From NCBI GenBank assembly GCA_937930135.1, contig CALGVO010000089.1, positions 1-15,035 on the forward strand: a stretch of DNA of 15,035 nucleotides. The letters run 5' to 3'. The notes beneath the pieces are model-generated. The model had not been told where the DNA came from. It worked only from the letters and a program-made list of their open reading frames with translations, and searched no databases. The stretch is from an uncultured Synechococcus sp. GTDB taxonomy: Bacteria; Cyanobacteriota; Cyanobacteriia; PCC-6307; Cyanobiaceae. Both the position numbers and the translations under genes were made by a program. Below, in pieces: positions 1 to 6,587 of this stretch. How positions within the stretch are numbered: position 1 is the stretch's first letter; every line of letters starts with the position of its first letter.

Positions 1-3
1 GGA

Positions 4-564
4 TCAGGCGAGAGCGAACCGTCGCTGTGCTTCCCGCTCCACGGCCAGCAAATTGGCGGAGAGATCGCTGCGCAGCCGCTGCTCGATCAACGCCACGGGC
101 ATGCCCAGGCATCCCTGAACGGTGAGGTCATAGAGCAAGGAGCTGCCGTCCGGCAGGGTTTGCAGACGCCAGGAGCCCTCAAAACGACGGAAGTCGCCCT
201 TGAGCATGCGGAACTGGAGCAGGCCTTCGGGCCGATGCTCCACGAGCTCCAACTGCACCGAGGCGGAGAAACGCAAGCCCAGCAACTGCTGACTGCCCAC
301 CTGCGACAGGCGCACGCGGTTGGCCTCACGCCAATCCAACGTGCTGCTGCTGAGGTTGGGAATGAACCGGCTCAACTGGTCGTAGTCGGTGAGCACCGTC
401 CAGAGCAGATCCACACTGATCGGTGTGCGCAGCTGCACCGCAAGGCGACGCACCCCCTGGGGCAGCCGTTCCATCGTCTGCTCGATGGTCTGGCGCCGCA
501 CACCCTTAACAGGCGCCATGCCAGGGGCGATGGACTGCTGCAGTGGCAGATCAGTGGACGTCAA
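4..564 (-). CDS. SRPBCC (START/cyclase-dehydrase-like) family protein
   Basis: The 186-residue product looks like a small SRPBCC-fold protein of the polyketide-cyclase/dehydrase type, whose helix-grip fold binds hydrophobic ligands. The typical pattern is visible: about residue 45 onward is 'PISVDLLWTVLTDYDQLSRF', then 'IPNLSSS', then alternating strands with 'LEGSWRL'-like text near residue 130 and a long amphipathic C-terminal helix. There is no signal peptide or membrane segment, so it is probably cytosolic. The ligand is unknown. The start is a TTG at 564 preceded by GGAG about 8 nt upstream. An in-frame ATG at 519 would give 171 residues and has no clear Shine-Dalgarno, so the start is uncertain. 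It is divergent from petH and shares the 159-bp intergenic region. The fold is fairly sure; the function is not known. Confidence 0.85.
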   Translation of the reverse strand: MTSTDLPLQQSIAPGMAPVKGVRRQTIEQTMERLPQGVRRLAVQLRTPISVDLLWTVLTDYDQLSRFIPNLSSSTLDWREANRVRLSQVGSQQLLGLRFSASVQLELVEHRPEGLLQFRMLKGDFRRFEGSWRLQTLPDGSSLLYDLTVQGCLGMPVALIEQRLRSDLSANLLAVEREAQRRFALA

Positions 565-689
565 CAGCAGAACTCCGCAGGGAAAACTGAATGAGTTGAT
601 CCGAAAATCCTAAGGAAAGCGTTGTGCAGCGGTGAGCGACAGGAGTGCTGCAGTCGGCAAACGTAACTCGTGATCTGCAACAGCGCGCC

Positions 690-695
690 TATGAT
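690..695 (+). promoter_or_regulatory. Candidate -10 element of petH (TATGAT)
   Basis: TATGAT matches the bacterial -10 consensus at five of six positions. It would place transcription start near 702, about 22 nt before the petH ATG at 724. It is framed by GCGCG (683-687) and CGCGC (696-700). The hexamers 16-18 nt upstream (for example CTCGTG) do not resemble TTGACA, so an activator-dependent promoter is possible. Confidence 0.45.
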
Positions 696-708
696 CGCGC
701 CGTTTCCC

Positions 709-715
709 GAGAAGG
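709..715 (+). promoter_or_regulatory. Ribosome binding site deciding the petH start
   Basis: GAGAAGG ends 8 nt before the ATG at 724, which is a normal spacing. No comparable site precedes the in-frame GTG at 670, which also lies upstream of the candidate -10. The site therefore supports 724 as the start. The in-frame ATG at 766 is a weaker alternative. Confidence 0.6.
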
Positions 716-723
716 CAAAGTCC

Positions 724-1878
724 ATGCGTGTCAGCACGGCTGGTTCAGGCGACTCCCAAGAACGCATGTTCACCGTGGTGGTGCTTGGCCTTCAGTCAGG
801 ACGTCAGCGACGTGCTGAGCGTCGCTTCACCGTGGGCTTCAGTCAGCTTCAGGCCACAGTGCGGCGCATCACGGCCAGTGGTGGCACGATCCAAGCAGTC
901 ATTCCGGGCGCCGCTGATGGCGCCAGCCCCGCCCCTTCGTCGACACCCCCTGCCACCCCAGTGACTTCTTCCGCCCCCAAACCTGCCCACAAGGCCGTTC
1001 CGGTCAACCTCTACAAGCCGAAATCCCCCTTCATCGGCACCGTCACCGAGAACTACAGCCTGCTGTCGGAGGGTGCGATCGGGCGTGTGCAACACATCAC
1101 CTTTGACCTGAGTGGTGGCGACCCCCAACTGCATTACGTGGAGGGCCAGAGCATCGGCATCATTCCCGACGGAGAAGACGCCAACGGCAAACCCCACAAG
1201 CTGCGCCTCTATTCGATCGCCAGCACCCGTCATGGCGACAACTACGCCGATCACACCGTGTCGCTCTGCGTGCGCCAGTTGCAATATGAGAAGGATGGGG
1301 AAACGGTGAACGGAGTCTGCTCCACCTACCTCTGCGACATCGAGCCCGGCAGCACGGTGAAGATCACCGGGCCGGTGGGCAAGGAGATGCTCCTTCCCGA
1401 TGACGAGGACGCCAACGTGATCATGTTGGCGACGGGCACTGGCATCGCTCCCATGCGCACCTACCTGCGACGCATGTTCGAGCCGAAGGAGCGGGAGCTC
1501 AACAACTGGCACTTCCGCGGCAAAGCCTGGTTGTTCATGGGAGCTCCCAAAACCCCGAACCTGCTCTACGACGCCGACTTCGAGCACTATCAAGAGCAGT
1601 TCCCCGACAATTTCCGCTACACCAAGGCGATCAGCCGCGAGCAGCAGAACAGCAAGGGCGGCCGGATGTACATCCAGGATCGGGTGCTCGAGCATGCGGA
1701 TGAGATCTTCGCGATGATCGAAGATCCCAAGACCCATGTGTACATGTGTGGTCTGCGGGGCATGGAACCGGGCATCGATGAAGCGATGACCGCTGCGGCC
1801 GCTGCCAAGGGGCTCGACTGGAGTGAGCTGCGGCCCCAGCTCAAAAAAGCGGAGCGCTGGCACGTCGAAACCTATTGA
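724..1878 (+). CDS. petH: Ferredoxin--NADP(+) reductase with CpcD-like N-terminal domain
   Basis: The enzyme takes electrons from reduced ferredoxin to make NADPH at the thylakoid or phycobilisome surface. The 384 residues show a CpcD-like linker domain (about 15-63, from 'MFTVVVLGLQ' to 'GGTIQAVIPG'), a Pro/Ala/Ser-rich hinge (about 64-95), then the FAD and NADP domains. FAD-binding RLYSIAST is at 161-168 and GVCSTYLC at 197-204. The NADP loop GTGIAP starts near 238 and YMCGLRGM is at 340-347. The chain ends WHVETY with the usual C-terminal tyrosine. Length and domain order match the cyanobacterial long form that attaches to phycobilisomes. The start at 724 is chosen by its RBS and by the -10 element upstream. 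A terminator follows, so it is probably transcribed alone. No internal methionine lies between the CpcD domain and the FAD domain. Confidence 0.97.
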   Translation: MRVSTAGSGDSQERMFTVVVLGLQSGRQRRAERRFTVGFSQLQATVRRITASGGTIQAVIPGAADGASPAPSSTPPATPVTSSAPKPAHKAVPVNLYKPKSPFIGTVTENYSLLSEGAIGRVQHITFDLSGGDPQLHYVEGQSIGIIPDGEDANGKPHKLRLYSIASTRHGDNYADHTVSLCVRQLQYEKDGETVNGVCSTYLCDIEPGSTVKITGPVGKEMLLPDDEDANVIMLATGTGIAPMRTYLRRMFEPKERELNNWHFRGKAWLFMGAPKTPNLLYDADFEHYQEQFPDNFRYTKAISREQQNSKGGRMYIQDRVLEHADEIFAMIEDPKTHVYMCGLRGMEPGIDEAMTAAAAAKGLDWSELRPQLKKAERWHVETY

Positions 1879-1901
1879 TCCGATTGGTCTGATTGATCCG
1901 A
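1874..1901. repeat. Short direct repeat ATTGATCCGA x2
   Basis: The 10-mer ATTGATCCGA occurs at 1874-1883, across the petH stop codon, and again at 1892-1901, with an 18-bp period. The second copy runs into the first base of the terminator stem. It may be a small tandem duplication or chance. Confidence 0.5.
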
Positions 1902-1926
1902 AAGCTCGCCATCATGCGGGCTTTTT
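1901..1926 (+). terminator. Rho-independent terminator of petH
   Basis: A 9-bp stem pairs 1901-1909 (AAAGCTCGC) with 1916-1924 (GCGGGCTTT), including one G-U pair and no mismatch. The loop is the six bases CATCAT, and a run of five T (1922-1926) follows. It lies 22 bp after the petH stop, so it separates petH from the zwf unit. Confidence 0.8.
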
Positions 1927-2009
1927 GATGGTGAAACCATGGCGGGATGTTCTGGAGCACTGTCAGGCCGCGGATTCCTGGTTAAACATCCAGCAGATCT
2001 CTCCGTGGC
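1927..2009 (+). promoter_or_regulatory. Leader/promoter region upstream of zwf
   Basis: These 83 bp lie between the petH terminator and the zwf ATG and should hold the zwf promoter. A small perfect inverted repeat ATGGT/ACCAT (1928-1932 and 1936-1940, GAA loop) starts just after the T-run. No convincing -35/-10 pair or strong Shine-Dalgarno was found. No GTA-N8-TAC (NtcA) site is visible. Confidence 0.35.
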
Positions 2010-3533
2010 ATGAGCGCAACGATCACGAACCCGCTGCGGGTCGGCCTGCGTCAGGAACGGGTCATCGCCCCCCAGTGCCTGATCATCTTTGGTGCCAGCG
2101 GTGACCTGACCCATCGCAAGCTGGTTCCGGCCCTGTTCGAACTGTTCCAACAAAGGCGTCTTCCCAGCGAATTCGCCCTGCTCGGCTGTGCCCGCCGCCC
2201 TTGGAGCGACGAAGAGTTCCGCCAGAAGATGGCGGAGGCCATGGGCGCGAAAGTCAGCGACAATCGGATGGCCTGGGACCAGTTCTCAGCCGGTATGTTC
2301 TACGAACCGGTCGACCTGCAGCAGCCGGAGGATCTGGTGAAGCTGGGGCATCGCCTCCAGGAGATCGATCGGTTGCGGGCGACGCGGAGCAATCGCACCT
2401 TCTACCTCTCGGTGTCACCGAAGTTCTACGGCAGCGGCTGTCGAGCCCTGGCGGATGCCGGGCTGCTCAAGGATCCGGATCGCAGCCGTGTGGTGATCGA
2501 GAAGCCCTTCGGCCGCGACTACAGCAGCGCCCAGGCGCTCAACAAGGTGGTGCAGGCCTGCGGCCAGGAGAAGCAGATCTTCCGCATCGACCACTACCTG
2601 GGCAAGGAGACGGTGCAGAACATCATGGTGCTGCGCTTCGCCAACACCATCTTCGAGCCGATCTGGAATCGGAATTACATCTCCAGCGTTCAGATCACCG
2701 CCGCCGAAACGGTGGGAGTGGAGGAGCGGGCCGGGTACTACGAAACCTCAGGCGCCCTGCGCGACATGGTGCAGAACCACCTCACCCAGATGCTGGCGAT
2801 CACCGCCATGGAAACCCCGGGTCGGTTTGACCCGGAGGCGATCCGCAGCGAGAAGGCGAAGGTGCTGCAAGCCGCTCGCCTCGCCGACGAACAGGAACCC
2901 TGGAACTGCTGCATTCGTGGTCAGTACGGGCCTGGCGGCAGCCAGGCTGCTCCCCTGGCTGGCTACCGCCAGGAACCTGGCGTGGATCCGAACAGCACCA
3001 CGGAGACCTATGTGGCGATGAAGCTGTTCATCGACAACTGGCGCTGGCAGGGGGTCCCCTTCTACGTGCGCACGGGCAAACGCCTGCCCAAACGGCTCAG
3101 CGAAGTGGTGCTCACCTTCCGGGAGGCCCCGGTGCATCTGTTTGATGCAGCCGGTGGCAGCCCCACAGCCAATCAGCTGATCCTGCGCATTCAGCCGGAT
3201 GAGGGGGCGGAATTCCGCTTCGATGTGAAATCCCCCGGTTCAGGCATGCGCAGCCGTCCGGTGGAGATGGAGTTCTCCTACGACGAATCCTTCGGAGAAC
3301 CCTCCGATGAGGGCTACGTCCGTCTGCTGGCCGACGCGATGCTCGGCGATCCCACCCTGTTCACCCGCAGCGATGAGGTGGAAGCAGCCTGGCGGCTGTA
3401 CACCCCCCTGCTGGAACTGATTGAAGACAGTCCCTGGCAGCTCCCCATCCATCCCTACGAATCGCGCACCTGGGGACCGGCTGCTTCGGATGCCCTGCTG
3501 GCCCGCGACGGTCTGCTCTGGCGCCGCCCCTGA
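2010..3533 (+). CDS. zwf: Glucose-6-phosphate 1-dehydrogenase
   Basis: This enzyme oxidises glucose-6-phosphate to 6-phosphogluconolactone with NADP+, the entry step of the oxidative pentose phosphate pathway and the main NADPH source of cyanobacteria in the dark. The 507 residues match the family length. The N-terminal Rossmann fingerprint GASGDLTHRKL is at 28-38. The substrate-binding signature RIDHYLGKE is at 192-200. QNHLTQML places the likely catalytic base at His257. The C-terminal domain carries FYVRTGKRLPKR, typical of G6PDH. Cysteines are visible at 23 and 184 among others. Whether they are redox-active cannot be told from sequence alone. The ATG at 2010 gives a normal N-terminus. 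It is the first gene of a same-strand series and is followed 51 bp later by opcA, its known partner gene. Confidence 0.97.
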   Translation: MSATITNPLRVGLRQERVIAPQCLIIFGASGDLTHRKLVPALFELFQQRRLPSEFALLGCARRPWSDEEFRQKMAEAMGAKVSDNRMAWDQFSAGMFYEPVDLQQPEDLVKLGHRLQEIDRLRATRSNRTFYLSVSPKFYGSGCRALADAGLLKDPDRSRVVIEKPFGRDYSSAQALNKVVQACGQEKQIFRIDHYLGKETVQNIMVLRFANTIFEPIWNRNYISSVQITAAETVGVEERAGYYETSGALRDMVQNHLTQMLAITAMETPGRFDPEAIRSEKAKVLQAARLADEQEPWNCCIRGQYGPGGSQAAPLAGYRQEPGVDPNSTTETYVAMKLFIDNWRWQGVPFYVRTGKRLPKRLSEVVLTFREAPVHLFDAAGGSPTANQLILRIQPDEGAEFRFDVKSPGSGMRSRPVEMEFSYDESFGEPSDEGYVRLLADAMLGDPTLFTRSDEVEAAWRLYTPLLELIEDSPWQLPIHPYESRTWGPAASDALLARDGLLWRRP

Positions 3534-3584
3534 CCACTCCTCACCCCAGCCCCTTACGCCGACGCTTTCCCCTTCAGGCCAGCC

Positions 3585-4874
3585 ATGTCTCCCCAGCTCA
3601 CCCTCCAGACCCCGCTCGAACTCCCACCCTCCGACGTTCCCGCCTACCTCGAGCAGCTCTGGGGTCAGGATCAACCCAGCACCGGCAACGCCGGCGCTCA
3701 CACCTTCTGTTTGCTGATCTGGCAACCGGCCTGGACCGAGCAACAGCTGATCCGCACCGGACGGCTGAGCGGACCGATCACCGGGGTGCAGCGTCAGGAG
3801 CTGATCGCCGCGGCCCGTGAGGCCGTGATCGAGGTGGATCTCCCCCTGAGCACCCCACCGCTCAGCGCCGCAGTGGCAGATGCCCTCGCGGGCCTGGCGG
3901 GGGACACCAAGGCGGAAGACCTGCGCGGCCAGCACGTGGATGCCTCGGTGAGCTCCCTGCGGCCCCGGCGCCTGATCACCCTGGCACCAACCCTGGACGC
4001 CACCCAGGAGCTGGAAACCCTGGTGGCGGCGTACTGCCCCCTGCCGGAGGAGGGTGGTGGTACGGCCGCCTGCGGCGATGTGGTGGTGCTGCGGGGCGGC
4101 CACGACGCCCTCAGGCGTGGACTCGGCATTCTCCAACCGCTGCTGCCCGAAGACCTGCCCTCCTGGGTGTGGTGGAACGGCAACCTGGATGAAGCACCGG
4201 ATCTCCTGCGCCAGCTGGCGATCGGTCCCCGGCGGCTGATCATCGATTCCGCCCTCGGCGACCCGCTCGCCTGCCTCGACCTGCTCGCCGCCCGCATCGA
4301 CGCCCGCCTGGCGGTGAACGATCTCAACTGGCTGCGGTTGCGGAGCTGGCGCGAAACACTGGCGATGGTGTTCGATCCGCCGCACCGGCGCGATGCTCTC
4401 AGCCATGTGGTGCAGCTGGATCTCGACGTGGAAGGCGAACATCCTGTGCAGGGGCTGCTGCTGGCGGCCTGGATCGCCGACCGCCTCGGCTGGCACCTCA
4501 ACGGATCGCAGCGCAACGAGGATCACGGCATCAGCGCCGAATTCCAGCGCCCGGATGGGGTGGCTGTGCAGATGCGCATTGCTCCGGTGCCCATGGGCGC
4601 CCCCAGCATTCATCCCGGCCAGATCGTCGGGCTGCGCCTGATCAGCAAGCCCGAGTCCGCCCCGGCGATGTGCGTGATTCTCTGCGCCGAATCGGGTGGC
4701 TGCATGCGCCTGGAGGCCGGTGGCATGGCGAGCATGGAACTGCTGGAGGAGGTGGTGCCGGTTCAGAACCAGCCCGTGGAGGCGGATGTAGCCCGCCTGC
4801 TGGAAGGCGGCCACGACACCACCAACCCCCTCCTCGCCGCCACCGCTCCCCTGGCTGCCAAGCTGCTCAGCTGA
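3585..4874 (+). CDS. opcA: Glucose-6-phosphate dehydrogenase assembly/activator protein OpcA
   Basis: OpcA is the cyanobacterial (and actinobacterial) activator that promotes oligomerisation and activity of G6PDH. The 429-residue protein follows zwf directly, the classic arrangement. It has an N-terminal region of mixed alpha/beta character and a central 'VWWNGNLDEAPDLLRQL' segment, which fits the conserved WW(N/P) text of the family. The C-terminal part contains Cys363, Cys367 and Cys373. From memory of the family, an OpcA of Anabaena uses two C-terminal cysteines six residues apart as a thioredoxin-reducible pair. Cys367 and Cys373 here have that spacing. If conserved, light would switch G6PDH off through OpcA. 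No membrane segment or signal is seen. cobB starts 16 bp after the stop, so the two are likely cotranscribed. Confidence 0.95.
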   Translation: MSPQLTLQTPLELPPSDVPAYLEQLWGQDQPSTGNAGAHTFCLLIWQPAWTEQQLIRTGRLSGPITGVQRQELIAAAREAVIEVDLPLSTPPLSAAVADALAGLAGDTKAEDLRGQHVDASVSSLRPRRLITLAPTLDATQELETLVAAYCPLPEEGGGTAACGDVVVLRGGHDALRRGLGILQPLLPEDLPSWVWWNGNLDEAPDLLRQLAIGPRRLIIDSALGDPLACLDLLAARIDARLAVNDLNWLRLRSWRETLAMVFDPPHRRDALSHVVQLDLDVEGEHPVQGLLLAAWIADRLGWHLNGSQRNEDHGISAEFQRPDGVAVQMRIAPVPMGAPSIHPGQIVGLRLISKPESAPAMCVILCAESGGCMRLEAGGMASMELLEEVVPVQNQPVEADVARLLEGGHDTTNPLLAATAPLAAKLLS

Positions 4875-4890
4875 CCCACCGAGCTGCTGC

Positions 4891-6288
4891 ATGGCCTGTC
4901 TGATCGCCGCTCCTGCGAGCGGCAGCGGCAAGACCCTGTTCAGCCTCAGCCTGATCGCCTGGGCCCGTCGACAGGGCCTCAGCGTGCAGCCCTTCAAGGT
5001 GGGCCCCGACTATCTCGACCCCCAGCTGCTCTCGGTCGCCGCCGGTCGCCCCTGCCGCAACCTCGACCTGCCCCTGTGCGGCAGCCGATGGGTGCAGCAG
5101 ACCTTTCACAGCCATGGCGGCCGCACGGATCTGGCCCTGGTGGAGGGGGTGATGGGCCTGTTTGATGGCATCGGCAGTGGCAGCAACGGCAGCAGCGCCG
5201 CCGTGGCCCGGGAGCTGAACCTGCCCGTGCTGCTGGTGGTGGATGCGGGTGGTCAGGCGCAATCGCTGGCCGCCCTGGTGCGGGGGTTTCAGAGCCATGA
5301 ACCGCGAGTGCAGCTGGCCGGGGTGGTGCTCAACCGTGTCAGCAGTGATCGCCATCGTGAGCTGCTCGCGGATGTGTTGCGCAGCATCGAGGTGCCCCTG
5401 CTGGGGGCCCTGCCCCGGGATCTGCAGCTGGACCTGCCCAGCCGCCATCTGGGCCTGGCCCCCGCCCATGAGATCGAGCGCTTCGCCGGCCGCCTCGCCG
5501 CCTGGGCTGAGCTCGCCGAGCGTCACCTCGACCTCGCCCGCCTACGGCCGCTGCTCACGGCACCCAGCGGCGGCATCGACCCGTTGCAGGCCCAACTCGA
5601 GCGACAGGCCAGGCCGGAGATGCCAACCTCAACGTCCCTGCCTGTGGCGGTCGCCCAGGATGCCGCCTTCCACTTCCGCTACCCGGAAATGCAGGACGCC
5701 CTGGAGATCCTGGGCATGCCGGTGCTTCCCTGGAGTCCCCTGGCGGATGCACCGATTCCCGACGAGGCGATCGGGCTGATCCTGCCCGGCGGTTTTCCCG
5801 AACAACATGCCGCCGCCCTGAGCCAGTGCCAGCGCAGCCTGGCGGCCCTGCGCGACTGGTTTGGCCGCCGGCCGCTCTATGCCGAATGCGGTGGCATGCT
5901 CCTGCTGGGCCACAGCCTCACCGACCTGCAGGGCAGCGCCCATGCCATGGCCGGCCTTCTGCCCTTTCAAGCCGCCAAGGACAGGCTTCAGGTGGGGTAT
6001 CGCCAGCTGACGGCGAGCGCGGACAGCCTGCTCCTGCGCCGGGGGGAGCGCTGGATGGGCCATGAATTCCATCGCTGGCAACTGCAGCCTCTGGCGGGTG
6101 ATCCAGCTGTGGGCAATGGCGAACGCCTGTGGCAGGTTGAGGGCTGGAGAACGGAGCGACGGGAGGAAGGATGGAACAGAACCAACGTGCACGCCAGCTG
6201 GATTCACCTCCACTGGGGCGGCTCCTGGACGATCCCATGCCGATGGCGCGTCGCGCTCGAAACCGCAGCGAAAGCAACCGCTTTCTGA
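4891..6288 (+). CDS. cobB: Cobyrinate a,c-diamide synthase (glutamine-hydrolysing)
   Basis: This enzyme amidates the a and c side chains of cobyrinate using ATP and glutamine, a step of corrinoid synthesis (cyanobacteria make pseudocobalamin). It is also called cbiA in the cobalt-early pathway. The 465 residues show an N-terminal dethiobiotin-synthetase-like ATPase: P-loop SGSGKT about 10-15, then 'KVGPDYLDP' and 'EGVMGLFDG'. A class I glutamine amidotransferase domain follows: 'LPGGFPE' and YAECGGM with nucleophile Cys333. HASWIHLHW places the catalytic histidine among His434, His439 and His441. About 20 residues follow that motif. The final 118 bp hold the long reading frame of the next gene in another frame. 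The P-loop directly at the N-terminus supports the ATG at 4891. Why it lies with zwf and opcA is not evident. Confidence 0.96.
   Translation: MACLIAAPASGSGKTLFSLSLIAWARRQGLSVQPFKVGPDYLDPQLLSVAAGRPCRNLDLPLCGSRWVQQTFHSHGGRTDLALVEGVMGLFDGIGSGSNGSSAAVARELNLPVLLVVDAGGQAQSLAALVRGFQSHEPRVQLAGVVLNRVSSDRHRELLADVLRSIEVPLLGALPRDLQLDLPSRHLGLAPAHEIERFAGRLAAWAELAERHLDLARLRPLLTAPSGGIDPLQAQLERQARPEMPTSTSLPVAVAQDAAFHFRYPEMQDALEILGMPVLPWSPLADAPIPDEAIGLILPGGFPEQHAAALSQCQRSLAALRDWFGRRPLYAECGGMLLLGHSLTDLQGSAHAMAGLLPFQAAKDRLQVGYRQLTASADSLLLRRGERWMGHEFHRWQLQPLAGDPAVGNGERLWQVEGWRTERREEGWNRTNVHASWIHLHWGGSWTIPCRWRVALETAAKATAF
6162..6166 (+). promoter_or_regulatory. Shine-Dalgarno GGAGG inside cobB
   Basis: GGAGG lies 4 nt before the ATG at 6171, inside the cobB coding region, and could start translation of the long acylphosphatase frame. 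The coding-region context makes chance possible. Confidence 0.4.
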
Positions 6289-6587
6289 AACGCCAGCCGC
6301 CCCGCACCTACGCACTCAAGGAACGCTGGCGGCTGATGGTGGAAGGCGAGGTTCAGGGGGTGGGCTTCCGCAGCAGCTGCAGCCGCCGTGCCACCGACCT
6401 CGGCTTGAGCGGCTGGGTGCGCAATCTCAGCAACGGTCGGGTGGAGGTTCAGGCGGAAGGGGATCCGCTCGCTTTGAACGAGCTGCGACTCTGGTGTGAG
6501 CGGGGGCCCGCTGGGGCCCATGTGCGATTGGTGCGGTTCAGCCATCTGCCCGTCACCGGAGACGACTGGTTTGAGGTGAAAGCATGA
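6171..6587 (+). CDS. acyP: Acylphosphatase
   Basis: Acylphosphatases hydrolyse carboxyl-phosphate bonds, such as those of acyl and carbamoyl phosphates. The domain occupies about residues 52-138 of this 138-residue frame. Its signature reads VQGVGFR at 61-67, then GLSGWVRNLSNG at 78-89. Catalytic Arg67 and Asn85 stand 18 residues apart, as in the known enzymes. The family is usually 90-100 residues, so the basic N-terminal part looks extra. The start at 6171 has a good GGAGG, but it implies a 118-bp out-of-frame overlap with cobB. ATGs at 6237 and 6243 are alternatives that would give shorter overlaps. An ATG at 6336 would cut into the first beta strand and is unlikely. The stop overlaps the next start (ATGA, 6584-6587), which suggests translational coupling. 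Family call strong, start uncertain. Confidence 0.9.
   Translation: MEQNQRARQLDSPPLGRLLDDPMPMARRARNRSESNRFLKRQPPRTYALKERWRLMVEGEVQGVGFRSSCSRRATDLGLSGWVRNLSNGRVEVQAEGDPLALNELRLWCERGPAGAHVRLVRFSHLPVTGDDWFEVKA
6573..6578 (+). promoter_or_regulatory. Ribosome binding site of the histidine phosphatase
   Basis: GAGGTG ends 5 nt before the ATG at 6584 and lies within the last codons of the acylphosphatase gene. Together with the ATGA overlap it supports coupled translation. Confidence 0.6.

Larger units (their letters stand above)
565..723. promoter_or_regulatory. Divergent intergenic region between SRPBCC gene and petH
   Basis: This 159-bp non-coding stretch must hold promoters for both divergent genes. 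For petH there is a TATGAT hexamer at 690-695. For the minus-strand gene, TAGGAT (612 down to 607) is a weak -10 candidate. An inverted repeat TGCAGC/GCTGCA (625-630 and 647-652, 16-nt spacer) lies between them and could be an operator. No good -35 hexamer was found for either gene. Confidence 0.5.

Noticed and set aside
663..676. NtcA-type site upstream of petH
   Set aside because: Only the GTA half is present. The expected TAC after eight bases is TCT, so the match is not supportable.
670..723. GTG at 670 as petH start
   Set aside because: It lies upstream of the candidate -10 TATGAT, has no Shine-Dalgarno, and would add 18 residues not expected before the CpcD domain.
796..1863. 355-codon minus-strand frame opposite petH
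   Set aside because: The petH frame has complete FNR motifs. The antisense product shows low-complexity composition and no recognised fold.
3240..4997. 585-codon open frame on the minus strand opposite zwf/opcA
   Set aside because: It lies opposite two well-supported genes, and its translation is rich in Gln, His and Gly with no domain. Long antisense frames are expected in GC-rich coding DNA.
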